Assembly: GCA_033977485.1 (NCBI GenBank) | Contig: CM066997.1 | Coordinates: 78,710,634-78,774,633, forward strand | Origin: Hydrangea macrophylla | Taxonomy: Eukaryota > Streptophyta > Magnoliopsida > Cornales > Hydrangeaceae | Reading direction: 5' to 3' | DNA length: 64,000 bases | In this document: one piece after another, positions 48,525-59,825 of the stretch | How positions within the stretch are numbered: position 1 is the stretch's first letter | Layout: every line of letters begins with the position of its first letter | Notes under the pieces: model-generated | Databases searched by the model: none | What the model was told of the DNA's origin: nothing | What the model saw: the letters and a program-made list of their open reading frames with translations, nothing else | Program-made: the position numbers and the translations under genes

Positions 48525-48778
48525 ATTTCTGGATCTATATTTAGTCCAATTGCCACTATACTCACTCAAAACAAGTTAACTAGAAATAACTACACAGAAT
48601 GGACAAAACCTTGACATCATATTAACTATGGAGGATAGCATATATGTCCTTACCACCCCATGCCCTAAAGAACCTACGGCAAATGCTTCGGCAGTTGCCA
48701 GACACGAGTTTGACAAATGAAAGAAGTCGAATGGAATAGCTCGTTGCTATATTCTGACCTCAATAGCTGGTGTATTGC
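48525..48778 (+). pseudogene. Copia-1 gag, 5' part
   Basis: It matches the start of Copia-2 gag (51954-52216), but the initiator ATG is ATT. A 2-base loss shifts the frame near 48603, and a Trp codon has become TGA. It stops at the ATTGC target where Copia-2 is inserted and resumes at 57460. Confidence 0.85.
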
Positions 48779-50281
48779 TGTTGGGTTTTTGCCCTTTAAC
48801 CATTACTTTATGTATGAGACATTGACATCTTAATATATGGATATCAGCTTTATATTTCATTATGTATGTTTCTTTCATGAGATGATTGTTTAATCCATAA
48901 GTATCATAGTAAGTATTTCGTGTGTGTATGAGATACATACAATGAGATACGAATTACTATTCTTTCATACTTAAAGCTTGTCACAGTGGATGATGAGACT
49001 GGATATCTCATCAGGTATACACTGTAGCATCATTAACTACCATTGGATGGAGTGATAAATCTCAATCACTAGAGTGTGACTCTTGGTTAGTATGCTAGTG
49101 TTTATAGTGCATTGATGGACCTGAGTTTCCTATTGACGCTCAATGATGTCAATCAGTCGATAGGAACTCATAACTTGTTTAAGGTATGTGTTCTCAATCT
49201 TGAGATGATTATGAACACAGACTGTGGATATGGCTGCTTTGACTTACGAATCAGTGAGGTCTACAGAAGATCAACACCTGGGTATCTTGGGTAAATCATA
49301 TTCATAGGGTTGTGAACATATATTGTCAAGACAGAATCTACCCTCTATTTCAGAGTAAGCATTCCCTTGAGAATATCACCAAGTCGATTACTGAGTACTG
49401 CAGTCTTGTTGATAAGAGTTATCAACATGTTTGGTAATCATGAGAGGTGAATGGGACTCAAGGATTATAAGAAGTAATCATGATTCAGGTTGATAGTAAC
49501 TGTTTATCCGACTACCTGAATATGATTGTGAATGCTGACGGTAGAGGGACATTAGTGCAACATACAAGTCTAGTTATCGCTTCGGATATGTTCTTTTGCG
49601 TTGGAGTTCAGTTATCGTTTTATAGTGGAGTAAACGTTAACTAATCAGTCGATTAATTTGCTGATCAAAGAGTTTGGTCATGGGAGTTAATCAACTGATC
49701 TGAGCCAACAATAAAGAGCCTAGGAGGTCCCACTCTTAGCTCTGCTAGGATGCTTGGAAAGGCAAATGAGGATGATGTCAAGACAGGTTCGATCGATCGA
49801 AGTTGTCTCGATCGATTGAAGTCTAGACAGGTTCGATCGATTGAAGATGGTTCGATCGATCGAATGTTCGATCGATCGAAACCACTTCGATCGCTCGAGA
49901 GCTAGGTCGGTTCTGGGAATCCATAAATAGGGCAGCTGCGTTCTGGAAAAGAGGTTCGTCGTTTTGAACGTCAAAAGCTGCAGAAACTATTTTGGAGCCC
50001 CAAAAACCTTCTGTATCCTCTCCATTAGGGTTCCCACCAACCCTAGCCCTTCCTGCGAGCATCCATAGGAGTCATAAGAGTGAAGACCATCTAGTGGAGG
50101 CTGATGGAAGTCAGAGATTTCAGAATTGGGTTCAAGACAGTAAGGTATAATTCTTGTCCCCTATGGTAGTACGCATCTATGGAATTGACGGGTAGTAGAT
50201 CCATGCACACCAACAAGTTTTGTAACTTGACTTATTTCTGTTGCGAGTTTAAACTTAGAACTTAAACTGGTTTTTACAATA
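48779..50281 (+). mobile_element. Copia-2 5' LTR
   Basis: It starts TGTTGGGTTTTTGCCC and ends ...TTTTTACAATA; the usual terminal CA has become TA. A CATAAATAG TATA-like box is at 49922-49930. Confidence 0.95.
49787..49903. promoter_or_regulatory. TTCGATCGATCGAA array upstream of the TATA box (Copia-2 5' LTR)
   Basis: Six palindromic units in about 115 bases, several perfect (GGTTCGATCGATCGAA), ending about 20 bases before the TATA-like box. An enhancer role is inferred from this position. Confidence 0.5.
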
Positions 50282-50282
50282 A

Positions 50283-50296
50283 TTGGTATTAGAGCC
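50283..50296 (+). promoter_or_regulatory. Primer binding site, initiator tRNA-Met (Copia-2)
   Basis: TTGGTATTAGAGCC, one mismatch from the usual TTGGTATCAGAGCC in Copia-1, one base after the LTR. Confidence 0.88.
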
Positions 50297-51953
50297 ACGC
50301 TCGTTTGGATCTATAGATGCGTTTTTGGAACACTATATTGATTTGCATGTTGATTTTAGAACTGTTTTCGAAACGGCATTGTCACAGATCTGTTTCTGCA
50401 GTGTTATCGCAGCAGAATACAAATCTGTGATTGCATGGGATGCAAGGTGGGTTCGATCGATCGAACATGTTTCGATCGATCGAACATCCTCTGTACTCGA
50501 GCGATCGAACAGTCGTCGATCGATCGAAACCTTCTGGTGTTCGATCGATCGACTGAAGTTCGATCGATCGAGACAGATTCTTTGTCAGACTCTCTGTTTC
50601 ACAGTTGTAAGGTGTTTTGAAATTAAAAACTTTAATTTTAAGATATTCTGTAAAATTTTCAAATCATTCTGTGAAACGGAATGTTCAAGCGATTGAACAG
50701 TCTTCAATCGATCGAAGGTTCGAGCGATCGAACGGTCTTCGATCGATCGAACGGTGACAGAGAAGTAAAATGCTATTTTAAGTTCTAATTCAGTATGTAA
50801 AGAGTTTATATACTGTGTGAATCAATTAAGTGTTTCAACAGTTACATATATTTGTTATGTATGTATGGATGCGTGTACGACTAACCCTTTTGCAGCTAGA
50901 TTAGTCGCTATCTCCCATGGCACCAAATCATTTGAATATTTGTATTTAAATTATTTGAGATTGGTGCATGTTGTAATTTAAGTTTGGTTTGGTTTTAAGG
51001 CATATGTAAAGGGCGCTGCGACTTCAATCCTACGAAAAGGAAAGTCGCACCAGTTTCCCTTGCCTTTTATTTTGTTGTTGCTATTTCTATTTCTAGATAA
51101 ATTGTAAGCTTCGAAAGAAGCATAGGAAAAATGTAATAGAATTAGAAAAGCCATGAAGATGGAGCCGGAGGCGATCAAACCAAAAGGAGGTTCTATAGAG
51201 ATAGAGCCATGGGAGATAGAGGCATTGTTTAAATGCCTATATTTCATTTTAGTTTTTTGTTTTATGTGCTTGGTTTGTGATTGGCATATAATACATTGTT
51301 GCATGCACGCAAAACAAGTTTTCTAAAATAAAATTCAAAAACCGTTTTCAACACATTAGTAAACATTAGATGTTTATGGGAAGTGTGTAGAAACAGATTT
51401 TCTCAAAAAGCAAAATCCTTTTTACTAAAACTAGTGGGAGAGGGTCTTATTAATTACACCCACGATCTTCCATTAACGGTTCACTGTAAGATGAGTGGTG
51501 CATTCTGTGTCACCTCGTCAGGGGTGATCATTCCATACGGAGGGTGCATTACTCATTGGTTACTAGATGTGAACTTCTTATGATAGGATCAATCAGACGT
51601 GTTAGAGGGTGACCACCACACGGAGGCGCTACTTGAGACGGTTGTGATTGGATCCTAGTTAATGGTACACACTAGCTAAGCTATGGATAAGGGATCCCAC
51701 ACGGGGCATTGTTCAGAAACTTAGAGATCAAAAGGGATCGGGACTCATAACTTGTTTTTGCAAGAGTTGCATAGCGGACAAGTCTCGATTAATCGAAAAA
51801 TAGAAAATTGACCTCCACACGGAGGCTTTATTCTTTTGTTTCGATATTCCGGCGACTTTGTTTTAAAATAAGAGTTTTAAGGATTCTTTTATTTCAAACT
51901 GTCAAATCCTGATATCCATATTTATTTTGTTTGTTTGATTTTCAGTAATCATA
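50297..51953 (+). other. Copia-2 untranslated leader with a second palindrome array
   Basis: 1.66 kb, non-coding. CGATCGATCGAA-type units occur at 50449-50578 and 50678-50753, so transcripts would carry strong self-complementary words. No other feature recognised. Confidence 0.65.
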
Positions 51954-53180
51954 ATGTCTGGATCTGCATTTAGTCCACTTGCCACCATACTCACTCAAAA
52001 CAAGTTAACTGGAAACAACTACACTGAATGGAAACGTAACCTTGACATCGTGTTAACTGCGGAGGATCACATATATGTCCTCACCACCCCATGCCCCGAA
52101 GAACCCGCGGCAAATGCTTCGGCAGCTGCCAGACGCGAGTTTGACAAATGGAAGAAGTCGAATGGAATGGCTCGTTGCTATATTCTGGCCTCAATGGCTG
52201 GTGTATTGCAACACCAATTCCAATCGAATGATTCTGCCAGTGACATTATCACATCCCTGAAAAAGATGTTTGGGGAGCATGGCAGGCCTGCCAGACAGGT
52301 AGCCATGCAAAAGATAATGAGTGCAAAGATGTCGGAAGGGACTCCAGTCAAGGAACATGTTTTAAAAATGATTGGTTATTTAAACGAGCTGGAGACCCTA
52401 GGTGCCAACATTGATGCACAGACCCAAGTTGATATGATCCTTAATTTGCTGTCGCCTTCATTCGCTCAATTTAAACTTAACTATAATATGAATCAAATGA
52501 ATTTTTCAATGAGCGAATTGATGAGTTCTCTTTTGGCAGCAGAAGGGGTAATCAAACCTGGGGTCAACGTTTTGAACGTTGAGAAAAGCGCTTCTTCCTC
52601 CCGATCTGTGCCGAAAGGAAAGAAAGGCAAGAAGAAAGCTAGCACTGGTGGTTCAAGTGTTGGACCAGTCCCTAAGATTGCAAAATCTAAGGAAAAAGGT
52701 AAGGGCAAAGGGAAGGTGGGTGGCCAAGGCAAAGGAAAGTGTTTCCAATGCGGTGAGAAGGGCCACTGGAAGAGGAACTGTCCAGAATTCTTAGCTACAA
52801 GAGTTCAAGGTATGATTGAATCACATGTGATTGAAGTAAGTTTTATAACGGATACTTCAAACACTTGGTGCATTGATTCTGGTGCGACTAACCATATCTG
52901 TAATTCATTGCAGGGGTTCAGATCAACCAGGAGGTGCAGTGATGGAAAAATCGTACTTACTCTAGGTTCTAGCGCAACCGTTTCTGCGGTTGCTATAGGA
53001 GTCGTAGTTTTAGAATTTCTAGACAATAAAGTTTTGATTTTATCAGATGTACTTTACGTCCCTTTAATGAGACGTAATTTAATTTCAGTTTCTAATTTAT
53101 CGAATAATGGTTATTCTTTTCATTTTGGAACTGAAGTTGTGATTAAAAGAAATAGTTCTTTTTATATGTTCTGGTGTTAA
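51954..53180 (+). pseudogene. Copia-2 gag and protease
   Basis: ATG 51954 gives gag (residues ~1-270: LTGNNYTEWKRNLDIVL, SLKKMFGEHGRPARQVAMQK, then a Lys/Gly-rich linker). A CCHC zinc knuckle follows (CFQCGEKGHWKRNC, residues ~264-277), then the aspartic protease (WCIDSGATNHIC, residues ~303-314; NLISVSNLS). The frame ends early at 53178-53180 because of one extra T in a T-run near 53160; the same place in Copia-1 (about 58403) has one T fewer. Otherwise the region is intact. Copia polyproteins normally continue into integrase. Confidence 0.93.
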
Positions 53181-54474
53181 ATCAAATGGTTTGTATGTGA
53201 TTACTCCCAATATTTCTAAAGATTCTTGCTTGGAACTTAATAACTCAATGGTAACTATACCATCTAAAAGAAAAGAACCTTCCACTAATCCAACAAGGCT
53301 TTGGCACATGAGGCTTGGTCATATCAATCTAAATAGGATTGGCAGACTAGTCAAAGAAGGGATCTTAGGCGATTTGGTTCTCGAACCAATGAAAGTCTGT
53401 GAGTCTTGTTTAGAGGGTAAGATGACCAAAAGGCCCTTTCCCGCAAAGGGCAATAGGACCAATGCATTGTTGGAATTAGTTCATACTGATGTGTGTGGAC
53501 CAATAAATATTAGAGCAAGGGGTGGTTATGAGTATTTCATAACATTTACTAATGACCACTCCAGGTATGGATATGTGTACCTAATGCAGCACAAGTCTGA
53601 ATCCTTTGAAAAGTTTAAAGAGTTTAGGGCTGAAGTGGAGAAGCAATTGGGCTCACATATCAAAGCCATTCGATCTGATCGAGGTGGCGAATACCTCTCT
53701 AATGAGTTTATTGATCACCTAGTACAGAATGGGATTCTGTCACAGTTGACTGCACCTGGCATGCCTCAGCAGAATGGTATAGCTGAGAGAAGGAACCGGA
53801 CTCTTTTAGACATGACTAGGTCAATGATGAGTTATTCAGAGTTGCCATTATTCCTTTGGGGTTATGCTTTGGAAACCGCTGCATACATACTAAATTTAGT
53901 GCCAAGCAAATCTGTTCCCAGGACACCACGGGAGATGTGGATTGGGCGCAAGCCTTCTTTGCAACATCTCCGGATATGGGGGTGTCCGGCACATGTGCTG
54001 AAAGGAAAGATGAGCAAGTTGGATTCTAGATCGGAAGTATGTTACTTCGTAGGGTATCTAAAGGGTACTTATGGATGGTATTTTTATGATCCAAGAGAGC
54101 AGAAAGTGTTTGTTAGTACGAATGCTGTTTTCTTGGAGGATGACTATATCATGAACCATAAACCTAAGGGAAGGATAGATCTGAGAGAGATAGAAGGAGA
54201 GCCCTCAGTCCAACCCGTAGTTGATAACAATATAAATCAAGAAAATACCACTTCTTCACCCATTTCCGCACCGGTACCTCGTCGTAGTGGGAGGATTATC
54301 AGCCAGCCTGATAGATACATGTTCTTAGGAGAAGTTTTTGAAGCTGTCTCCATAGAATCTGAATCTGATCCTGCCACATACGAAGAGGCAATGACTGATG
54401 TTGATTCAGAACATTGGGCTAAAGCTATGAAGGCTGAATTAGAATCTATGGATTCTAATCAGGTCTGGTTGTAG
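53181..54474 (+). pseudogene. Copia-2 integrase
   Basis: The first Met of the shifted frame is 53191. A zinc-binding HHCC domain ([11 protein letters not shown] ... CESCLEGK) precedes the catalytic core with all three residues kept: [19 protein letters not shown] and [15 protein letters not shown]. The C-terminal [18 protein letters not shown] is also present. The frame ends at TAG 54472-54474 after a small loss near 54467, just before RT. Confidence 0.93.
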
Positions 54475-55136
54475 AACTTCCAGCCAATATTAAACCCATT
54501 GGTTGTAAGTGGGTCTACAAGAGAAAAAGAGCATCTGATGGAAAGGTTGAGACCTTTAAGGCTAGGCTTGTAGCGAAAGGTTATACTCAAAAGGAGGGCA
54601 TCGACTATGAGGAAACCTTCTCGCCGGTAGCCATGCTCAAGTCCATCAGAATACTCTTATCCATTGCTGCATGCCTAGATTATGAGATCTGGCAGATGGA
54701 CGTCAAGACTGCATTCTTGAATGGCAATCTTGAGGAGGACATCTATATGCAACAACCAGAAGGGTTCATAGCTGGTCGGAAAGGTAACTTGGTATGCAAG
54801 CTGCAAAAGTCCATTTATGGGCTTAAGCAGGCATCCAGGAGTTGGAACATCCGATTTGACCAAGTGGTCAAGTCGTTTGGTTTCATACAGAATCTGGATG
54901 AACCTTGTGTATACAAGAAGTGTGAAGGGAAAGTGATGGCCTTTCTTGTGCTTTACGTTGACGATATTCTACTCATTGGGAATGATGTAGCGGCATTGTC
55001 AACGGTCAAGCTTTGGCTAGCTAGTACTTTCGATATGAAGGATCTAGGAGAGGCGAGCTATATTCTTGGGATAAAGCTCTTTTGGGGATCGCATGCGAAA
55101 GATAATGGGATTGTCTCAAGCTGGTTATATCGATAA
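54468..55136 (+). pseudogene. Copia-2 reverse transcriptase, N-terminal and palm parts
   Basis: It is open from 54468 (first Met 54633), reading [65 protein letters not shown] and LYVDDILLIGND. The catalytic YVDD is intact. A frameshift near 55090 causes the stop at 55134-55136; the protein continues in the frame starting 55093. Confidence 0.92.
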
Positions 55137-55941
55137 GGTGCTAACTAAGTTTTCAATGGATAATTCGAAGAAAGGATTGTTACCTTTCAGGCATGGTTTA
55201 GCGTTCTCCAAGGACCAGTGTCCAAAGACACAGGAGGAGAGGAATCGCATGATAGGAGTTCCCTATGCTTCAGCAGTGGGAAGTCTTATGTATGCGATGT
55301 TATGCACTAGACCAGATATTTGCTTTGCTGTTGGCATGGTTAGCAGATATCAATCGAATCCAGGTCCAGAGCACTGGACAGCCGTCAAGCACATTCTTAA
55401 GTACTTGAGAAGGACTAAAGATTACATGCTTATGTACGGTGGTAGTTAGTTAATTCTAGTAGGATACACTGACTCGGACTTTATGTCAGATAAAGATTCG
55501 AGGAAGTCGACGTCCGGTCATCTCTTTACCTTGGGAGGTGGTGCTGTCAGTTGGAGGAGCATTAAGTAGAAATGCATTGCAGACTCAACTACAGAAGCTG
55601 AGTATGTGGCTGCTTGTGAAGCCGCAAAGGAAGCTGTTTGGCTCAAGAAGTTCCTTATGGAACTCGAGGTGGTACCAGCGTCGCTGTCACCTATTACGCT
55701 TTATTGTGATAATAGTGGGGCAGTGGCCCAGTCCAAGGAGCCAAGGAACCACGGAAAAGGGAAGCACGTAGAGCGGAAATATCATCTTATCCGAGATATT
55801 GTTCAACGTGGAGATGTGACTGTCACCAAGATTGCCACTATTGACAATCTTGCTGATCCGTTTACAAAGGCCTTGCCACAGAAGGTCTTTGATCATCATC
55901 TAGATAGTCTAGGTGTCAGATGTAATCCTGTATGGTTGTGA
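55093..55941 (+). pseudogene. Copia-2 RT C-terminus and RNase H
   Basis: One frame with two stops. It reads GLSQAGYIDKVLTKFSM and PYASAVGSLMYAMLCTRPDI, then a TAG (55447-55449). RNase H follows (VGYTDSDFMSDKDSRKSTSG), with a second TAG (55567-55569) and then STTEAEYVAACEAAKEAVW and LYCDNSGAV. It ends at 55939-55941. The acidic catalytic residues are present. Confidence 0.92.
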
Positions 55942-55956
55942 GTGCAAGTGGGAGTT
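55942..55956 (+). promoter_or_regulatory. Polypurine tract of Copia-2
   Basis: AAGTGGGAGTT directly before the TGTTGGG start of the 3' LTR and just after the pol stop. Confidence 0.75.
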
Positions 55957-57459
55957 TGTTGGGTTTTTGCCCTTAAACCATTACTTTATGTATGAGACAT
56001 TGACATCTTAATATATGGATATCAGCTTTACATTTCATTATGTATGCTTCTTTCATGAGATGATTGTTTAATCCATAAGTATCATAGCAAGTATTTCGTG
56101 TGTGTATGAGATACATACAATGAGATACGAATTACTATTCTTTGATACTTAAAGCTTGTCATAGTGGATGATGAGACTGGATATCTCATCAGGTATACAC
56201 TGTAGCATCATTAACTACCATTGGATGGAGTGATAAATCTCAATCACTAGAGTGTGACTCTTGGTTAGTATGCTAGTGCTTATAGTGCATTGATGGACCT
56301 GAGTTTCCTATTGACGCTCAATGCTGTCAATCAGTCGATAGGAACTCATAACTTGTTTAAGGTATGTGTTCTCAATCTTGAGATGATTATGAACACAGAC
56401 TGTGGATATGGCTGCTTTGACTTACGAATCAGTGAGGTCTACAGAAGATCAACACCTGGGTATCTTGGGTAAATCATATTCATAGGGTTGTGAACATATA
56501 TTGTCAAGACAGAATCTACCCTCTATTTCAGAGTAAGCATTCCCTTGAGAATGTCACCAAGTCGATTACTGAGTACTGCAGTCTTGTTGATAAGAGTTAT
56601 CAACATGTTTGGTAATCATGAGAGGTGAATGGGACTCAAGGATTATAAGAAGTAATCATGATTCAGGTTGACAGTAACTGTTTATCCGACTACCTGAATA
56701 TGATTGCGAATGCTGACGGTAGAGGGACATTAGTGCAACATACAAGTCTAGTTATCGCTTCGGATATGTTCTTTTGCGTTGGAGTTCAGTTATCGTTTTA
56801 TAGTGGAGTAAACGTTAACTAATCAGTCGATTAATTTGCTGATCAAAGAGTTTGGTCATGGGAGTTAATCAACTGATCTGAGCCAACAATAAAGAGCCTA
56901 GGAGGTCCCACTCTTAGCTCCGCTAGGATGCTTGGAAAGGCAAATGAGGATGATGTCAAGACAGGTTCGATCGATCGAAGTTGTCTCGATCGATTGAAGT
57001 CTAGACAGGTTCGATCGAATGAAGATGGTTCGATCGATCGAATGTTCGATCGATCGAAACCACTTCGATCGCTCGAGAGCTAGGTCGGTTCTGGGAATCC
57101 ATAAATAGGGCAGCTGCGTTCTGGAAAAGAGGTTCGTCGTTTTGAACGTCAGAAGCTACAGAAACTATTTTGGAGCCCCAAAAACCTTCTGTATCCTCTC
57201 CATTAGGGTTCCCACCAACCCTAGCCCTTCCTGCGAGCATCCATAGGAGTCATAAGAGTGAAGACCATCTAGTGGAGGCTGCTGGAAGTCAGAGATTTCA
57301 GAATTGGGTTCAAGACAGTAAGGTATAATTCTTGTCCCCTATGGTAGTACGCATCTATGGAATTGACGGGTAGTAGATCCGTGGACACCAACAAGTTTTG
57401 TAACTTGACTTATTTCCGCTGCGAGTTTAAACTTAGAACTTAAACTGGTTTTTCCAACA
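55957..57459 (+). mobile_element. Copia-2 3' LTR
   Basis: 1503 bases, TGTTGGG...CCAACA. The palindrome array is at 56965-57080 and a CATAAATAG box at 57100-57108. It is followed by ATTGC and the rest of Copia-1 gag. Confidence 0.95.
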
Positions 57460-58972
57460 ATTGCAACACCATTTCCAATTGAACAATTCTGCCAATGACA
57501 TTATCGAATCCCTGAAAAAGATGTTTGGGGAGCATGACAGGCCTGCCAGACTGGTAGCTATGCAGAAGATAATGAGTGCTAAGATGTCGGAAGGGACTCC
57601 AGTCAAAGAACATGTTTTGAACATGATTGGTTATTAAACGAGCTGGAGAACCTATGTGCCAACATCAATGCACAAACCCAAGTTGATATGATCCTCAATA
57701 CGCTATCACCATCATTCGCTCAATTTAAACTAAATTATAATATAAATAAAATGGATTTTTCAATGAGCGAATTGATGAGTTCTCTTTTGGCAGCGGAAGG
57801 GGTGATCAAACTTGGGAGTACTGTTTTGAACGTTAAGAAAAGCTCTTCCTCTTCCCGATCTACGTCGAAAGGTAAGAAAGGAAAGAAGAAGGCTGGTATC
57901 GGTGGTCCACATATTGGACCGGTCCCTAAGATTGCAAAATTTAAGGGAAAAAGTAAGGGCAAAGGGAAGGTGGATGGCCAAGGTAAATGAAAGTGTTTCC
58001 AATGCGGTGAGAAGGGCCATTGGAAGAGGAACTGTCTAGAATTCTTAGCTACAAGAGTTCAAGGTATGATTGAATCACATGTGATTGAAGTAAGTTTTAT
58101 AACGGATACTTCAAACACTTGGTGCATTGATTCTGGTGTGACTAACCATATCTATAATTCGTTGCAGGGCTTCAGATCAACCAGGATATGCAGTGATGGG
58201 GAAATCGTGCTGACTCTGGGTTCTAGCGCAACCGCGAAAATAGGAGTAGTAGTTTTAGAATTTTTCGACAATAAGACAATAGTTTTATCAGATGTACTTT
58301 ACGTCCCTTTAATGAGACGTAATTTAATTTCAGTTTTCAATTTATCGAATAATGGTTATTCTTTTCATTTTGGAACAGAAATTGCCATTAAAAGAAATAG
58401 TTCTTTTATATGTTCTGATGTTGAAACTAAAGGCTTGTATGTGATTACTCCTAATATTTCTAAAAACTCTTATATGGAACTTTATAACTCAGTGGTAACT
58501 GTACCATCTAAAAGAAAGGAACCTTCCACTAATCCAACAAGGCTTTGGCATATGAGGCTTGGCTATATCAATCTAAATAGGATTGGCAGACTAGTCAAAG
58601 AAGGGGTCTTAGGCAATTTGGTTCTCAAATCAATGGATGTCTGTGAGTCTTGTTTAGAGGGTAAGATGACCAAAAGGCCCTTTCCCGTAAAAGGCAATAC
58701 GACCAATGCATTGTTGGAATTAGTCCATACTGATGTGTGTGGACCAATAAATATTAGATCAAGGGGTGGTTATGAGTAATTGATTACATTTTCTAATGAC
58801 CACTCTTGGTATGGATATGTGTACCTAGTACAATACAAGTCTGAAGCCTTTGAAAAGTTCAAAGAGTTTAGGGCTGAAGTAGAGAAGCAATTGGGCACAT
58901 GTATCAAGGACATTCAATCTGATCGAGGTGGCGAGTACCTCTCTAATGAGTTTATTGATCACCTCGTACAGA
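57460..58972 (+). pseudogene. Copia-1 gag 3' part, protease and integrase 5' part
   Basis: It continues Copia-1 gag after Copia-2 (SLKKMFGEHDRPARLVAMQK). A one-base loss occurs near 57634. A frame at 57688-57990 ends in TGA just before the zinc knuckle (CFQCGEKGHWKRNC at about 57993-58034). Protease WCIDSGVTNHIYNS has Val for Ala after DSG and Tyr for Cys. Integrase follows ([17 protein letters not shown], a TAA at 58777-58779, then [18 protein letters not shown]). It is cut before the catalytic Glu by the CACTA element. Confidence 0.9.
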
Positions 58973-59420
58973 CACTACAACAAAATAGACTTTTTGTGGC
59001 GCGAATGCGCGCCACAAATACTTTCATTCGGGCCACAAAAAATCATTTCCAATGCGTTCAATGCGTGTCCTGTGCGTCAGTTATTCCCGCGCCACAAATA
59101 AAAGCTATTTGCGTCAGAAATGGACATTTATCATTGGGTATCTAATGAGCCACAAATAGTATAACTATTTGCGACGCATGAATTTTGCGTCGCAATTATT
59201 ACTATATGTCACATGTTGACTACGCCACAAATAGTTATCATAAATTTAATGTTATTGCATTTGCGACGCATATGTTGCGCCATAAATTATGCAAACAAAT
59301 CTCTCCCAATAGTATTTGTGACGCGATTGTTGCGCCACAAATACTATAACCAAATTATACATTGTGGCATTTATGACGCAACAAGTGTGCCACAAATACT
59401 ACATCAGAAATTAAAAATTT
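58973..59420. repeat. CACTA terminus with subterminal TTTGTGGCGC / GCGCCACAAA motifs
   Basis: At least ten copies of GCGCCACAAATA and TTTGTGGCGC-like words in both orientations within 450 bases. One perfect palindromic pair lies around 58994-59020. Such arrays bind the CACTA regulatory protein in known systems. Confidence 0.8.
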
Positions 59421-59825
59421 GTAAATATTTTTTTTCCCCTATATTATGTACCTGCTATATCAATATATTTGCAATCACAAACAAAAAACTTTATGCTCAC
59501 AAAATAATCATTCACATACAAGATCCAACAATTCATACAAAGAATGTAAATAAAGTCACTTAATATATCCAAGATCATATCCATCATGTTTAATTCAGCA
59601 CAAATTAAGTCACGAAAGTTTGAGTGCCTCCGAATTCAATAAAAAACAAAATCACTCCAAAGTCGGCAATCTTCCAATAAAACTCCATACCTAAAACATA
59701 AAAAATAATAATAATAATAAATAAATAAAAATAAAAATAAAAAAAGTAATTTAGTATTTACAATCTACAAGTAATAAGAGATTACAAAAACCAAAAAACA
59801 AAAACTTAATATTCCTAAGTAATTG
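59421..59825. other. AT-rich stretch of CACTA
   Basis: No gene or repeat unit beyond an ATAA-rich run (59701-59750). Confidence 0.5.

Larger units (their letters stand above)
48779..57459 (+). mobile_element. Copia-2 LTR retrotransposon, complete structure
   Basis: Two LTRs of exactly 1503 bases, a perfect 5-bp duplication, an initiator-Met primer site, gag-protease-integrase-RT-RNase H in Copia order and a purine tract before the 3' LTR. By eye the LTRs differ at about 20 positions, so insertion is fairly recent. Pol nevertheless has three frameshifts and two stops. It is inserted in the gag of a relative. Confidence 0.95.
48774..57464. repeat. ATTGC target duplication around Copia-2
   Basis: ATTGC at 48774-48778 and again at 57460-57464, directly outside TGTTGGG and CCAACA. 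The gag reading (GVLQHQFQ in Copia-2) shows ATTGC is single in the uninterrupted gene, confirming the insertion. Confidence 0.95.
45355..58972 (+). mobile_element. Copia-1 LTR retrotransposon, interrupted twice
   Basis: A plus-strand Copia element with a 5'-truncated LTR (45355-46811), an initiator-Met primer site, a gag start (48525-48778), then a nested copy of its own family (48779-57459). Gag, protease and integrase continue to 58972, where a CACTA element cuts the integrase core. Its RT, RNase H and 3' LTR are not visible here. Confidence 0.88.

Noticed and set aside
50283..50696. 137-residue frame in the Copia-2 leader
   Set aside because: It starts inside the primer site region, runs through the palindrome array (SIDR repeats), and is not conserved as a protein in Copia-1.
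45658..56472. Small conserved ~60-66 residue frame in the Copia LTRs (45658, 49112, 56290)
   Set aside because: Similarity only reflects LTR homology. Codon changes look neutral and no initiation context stands out.
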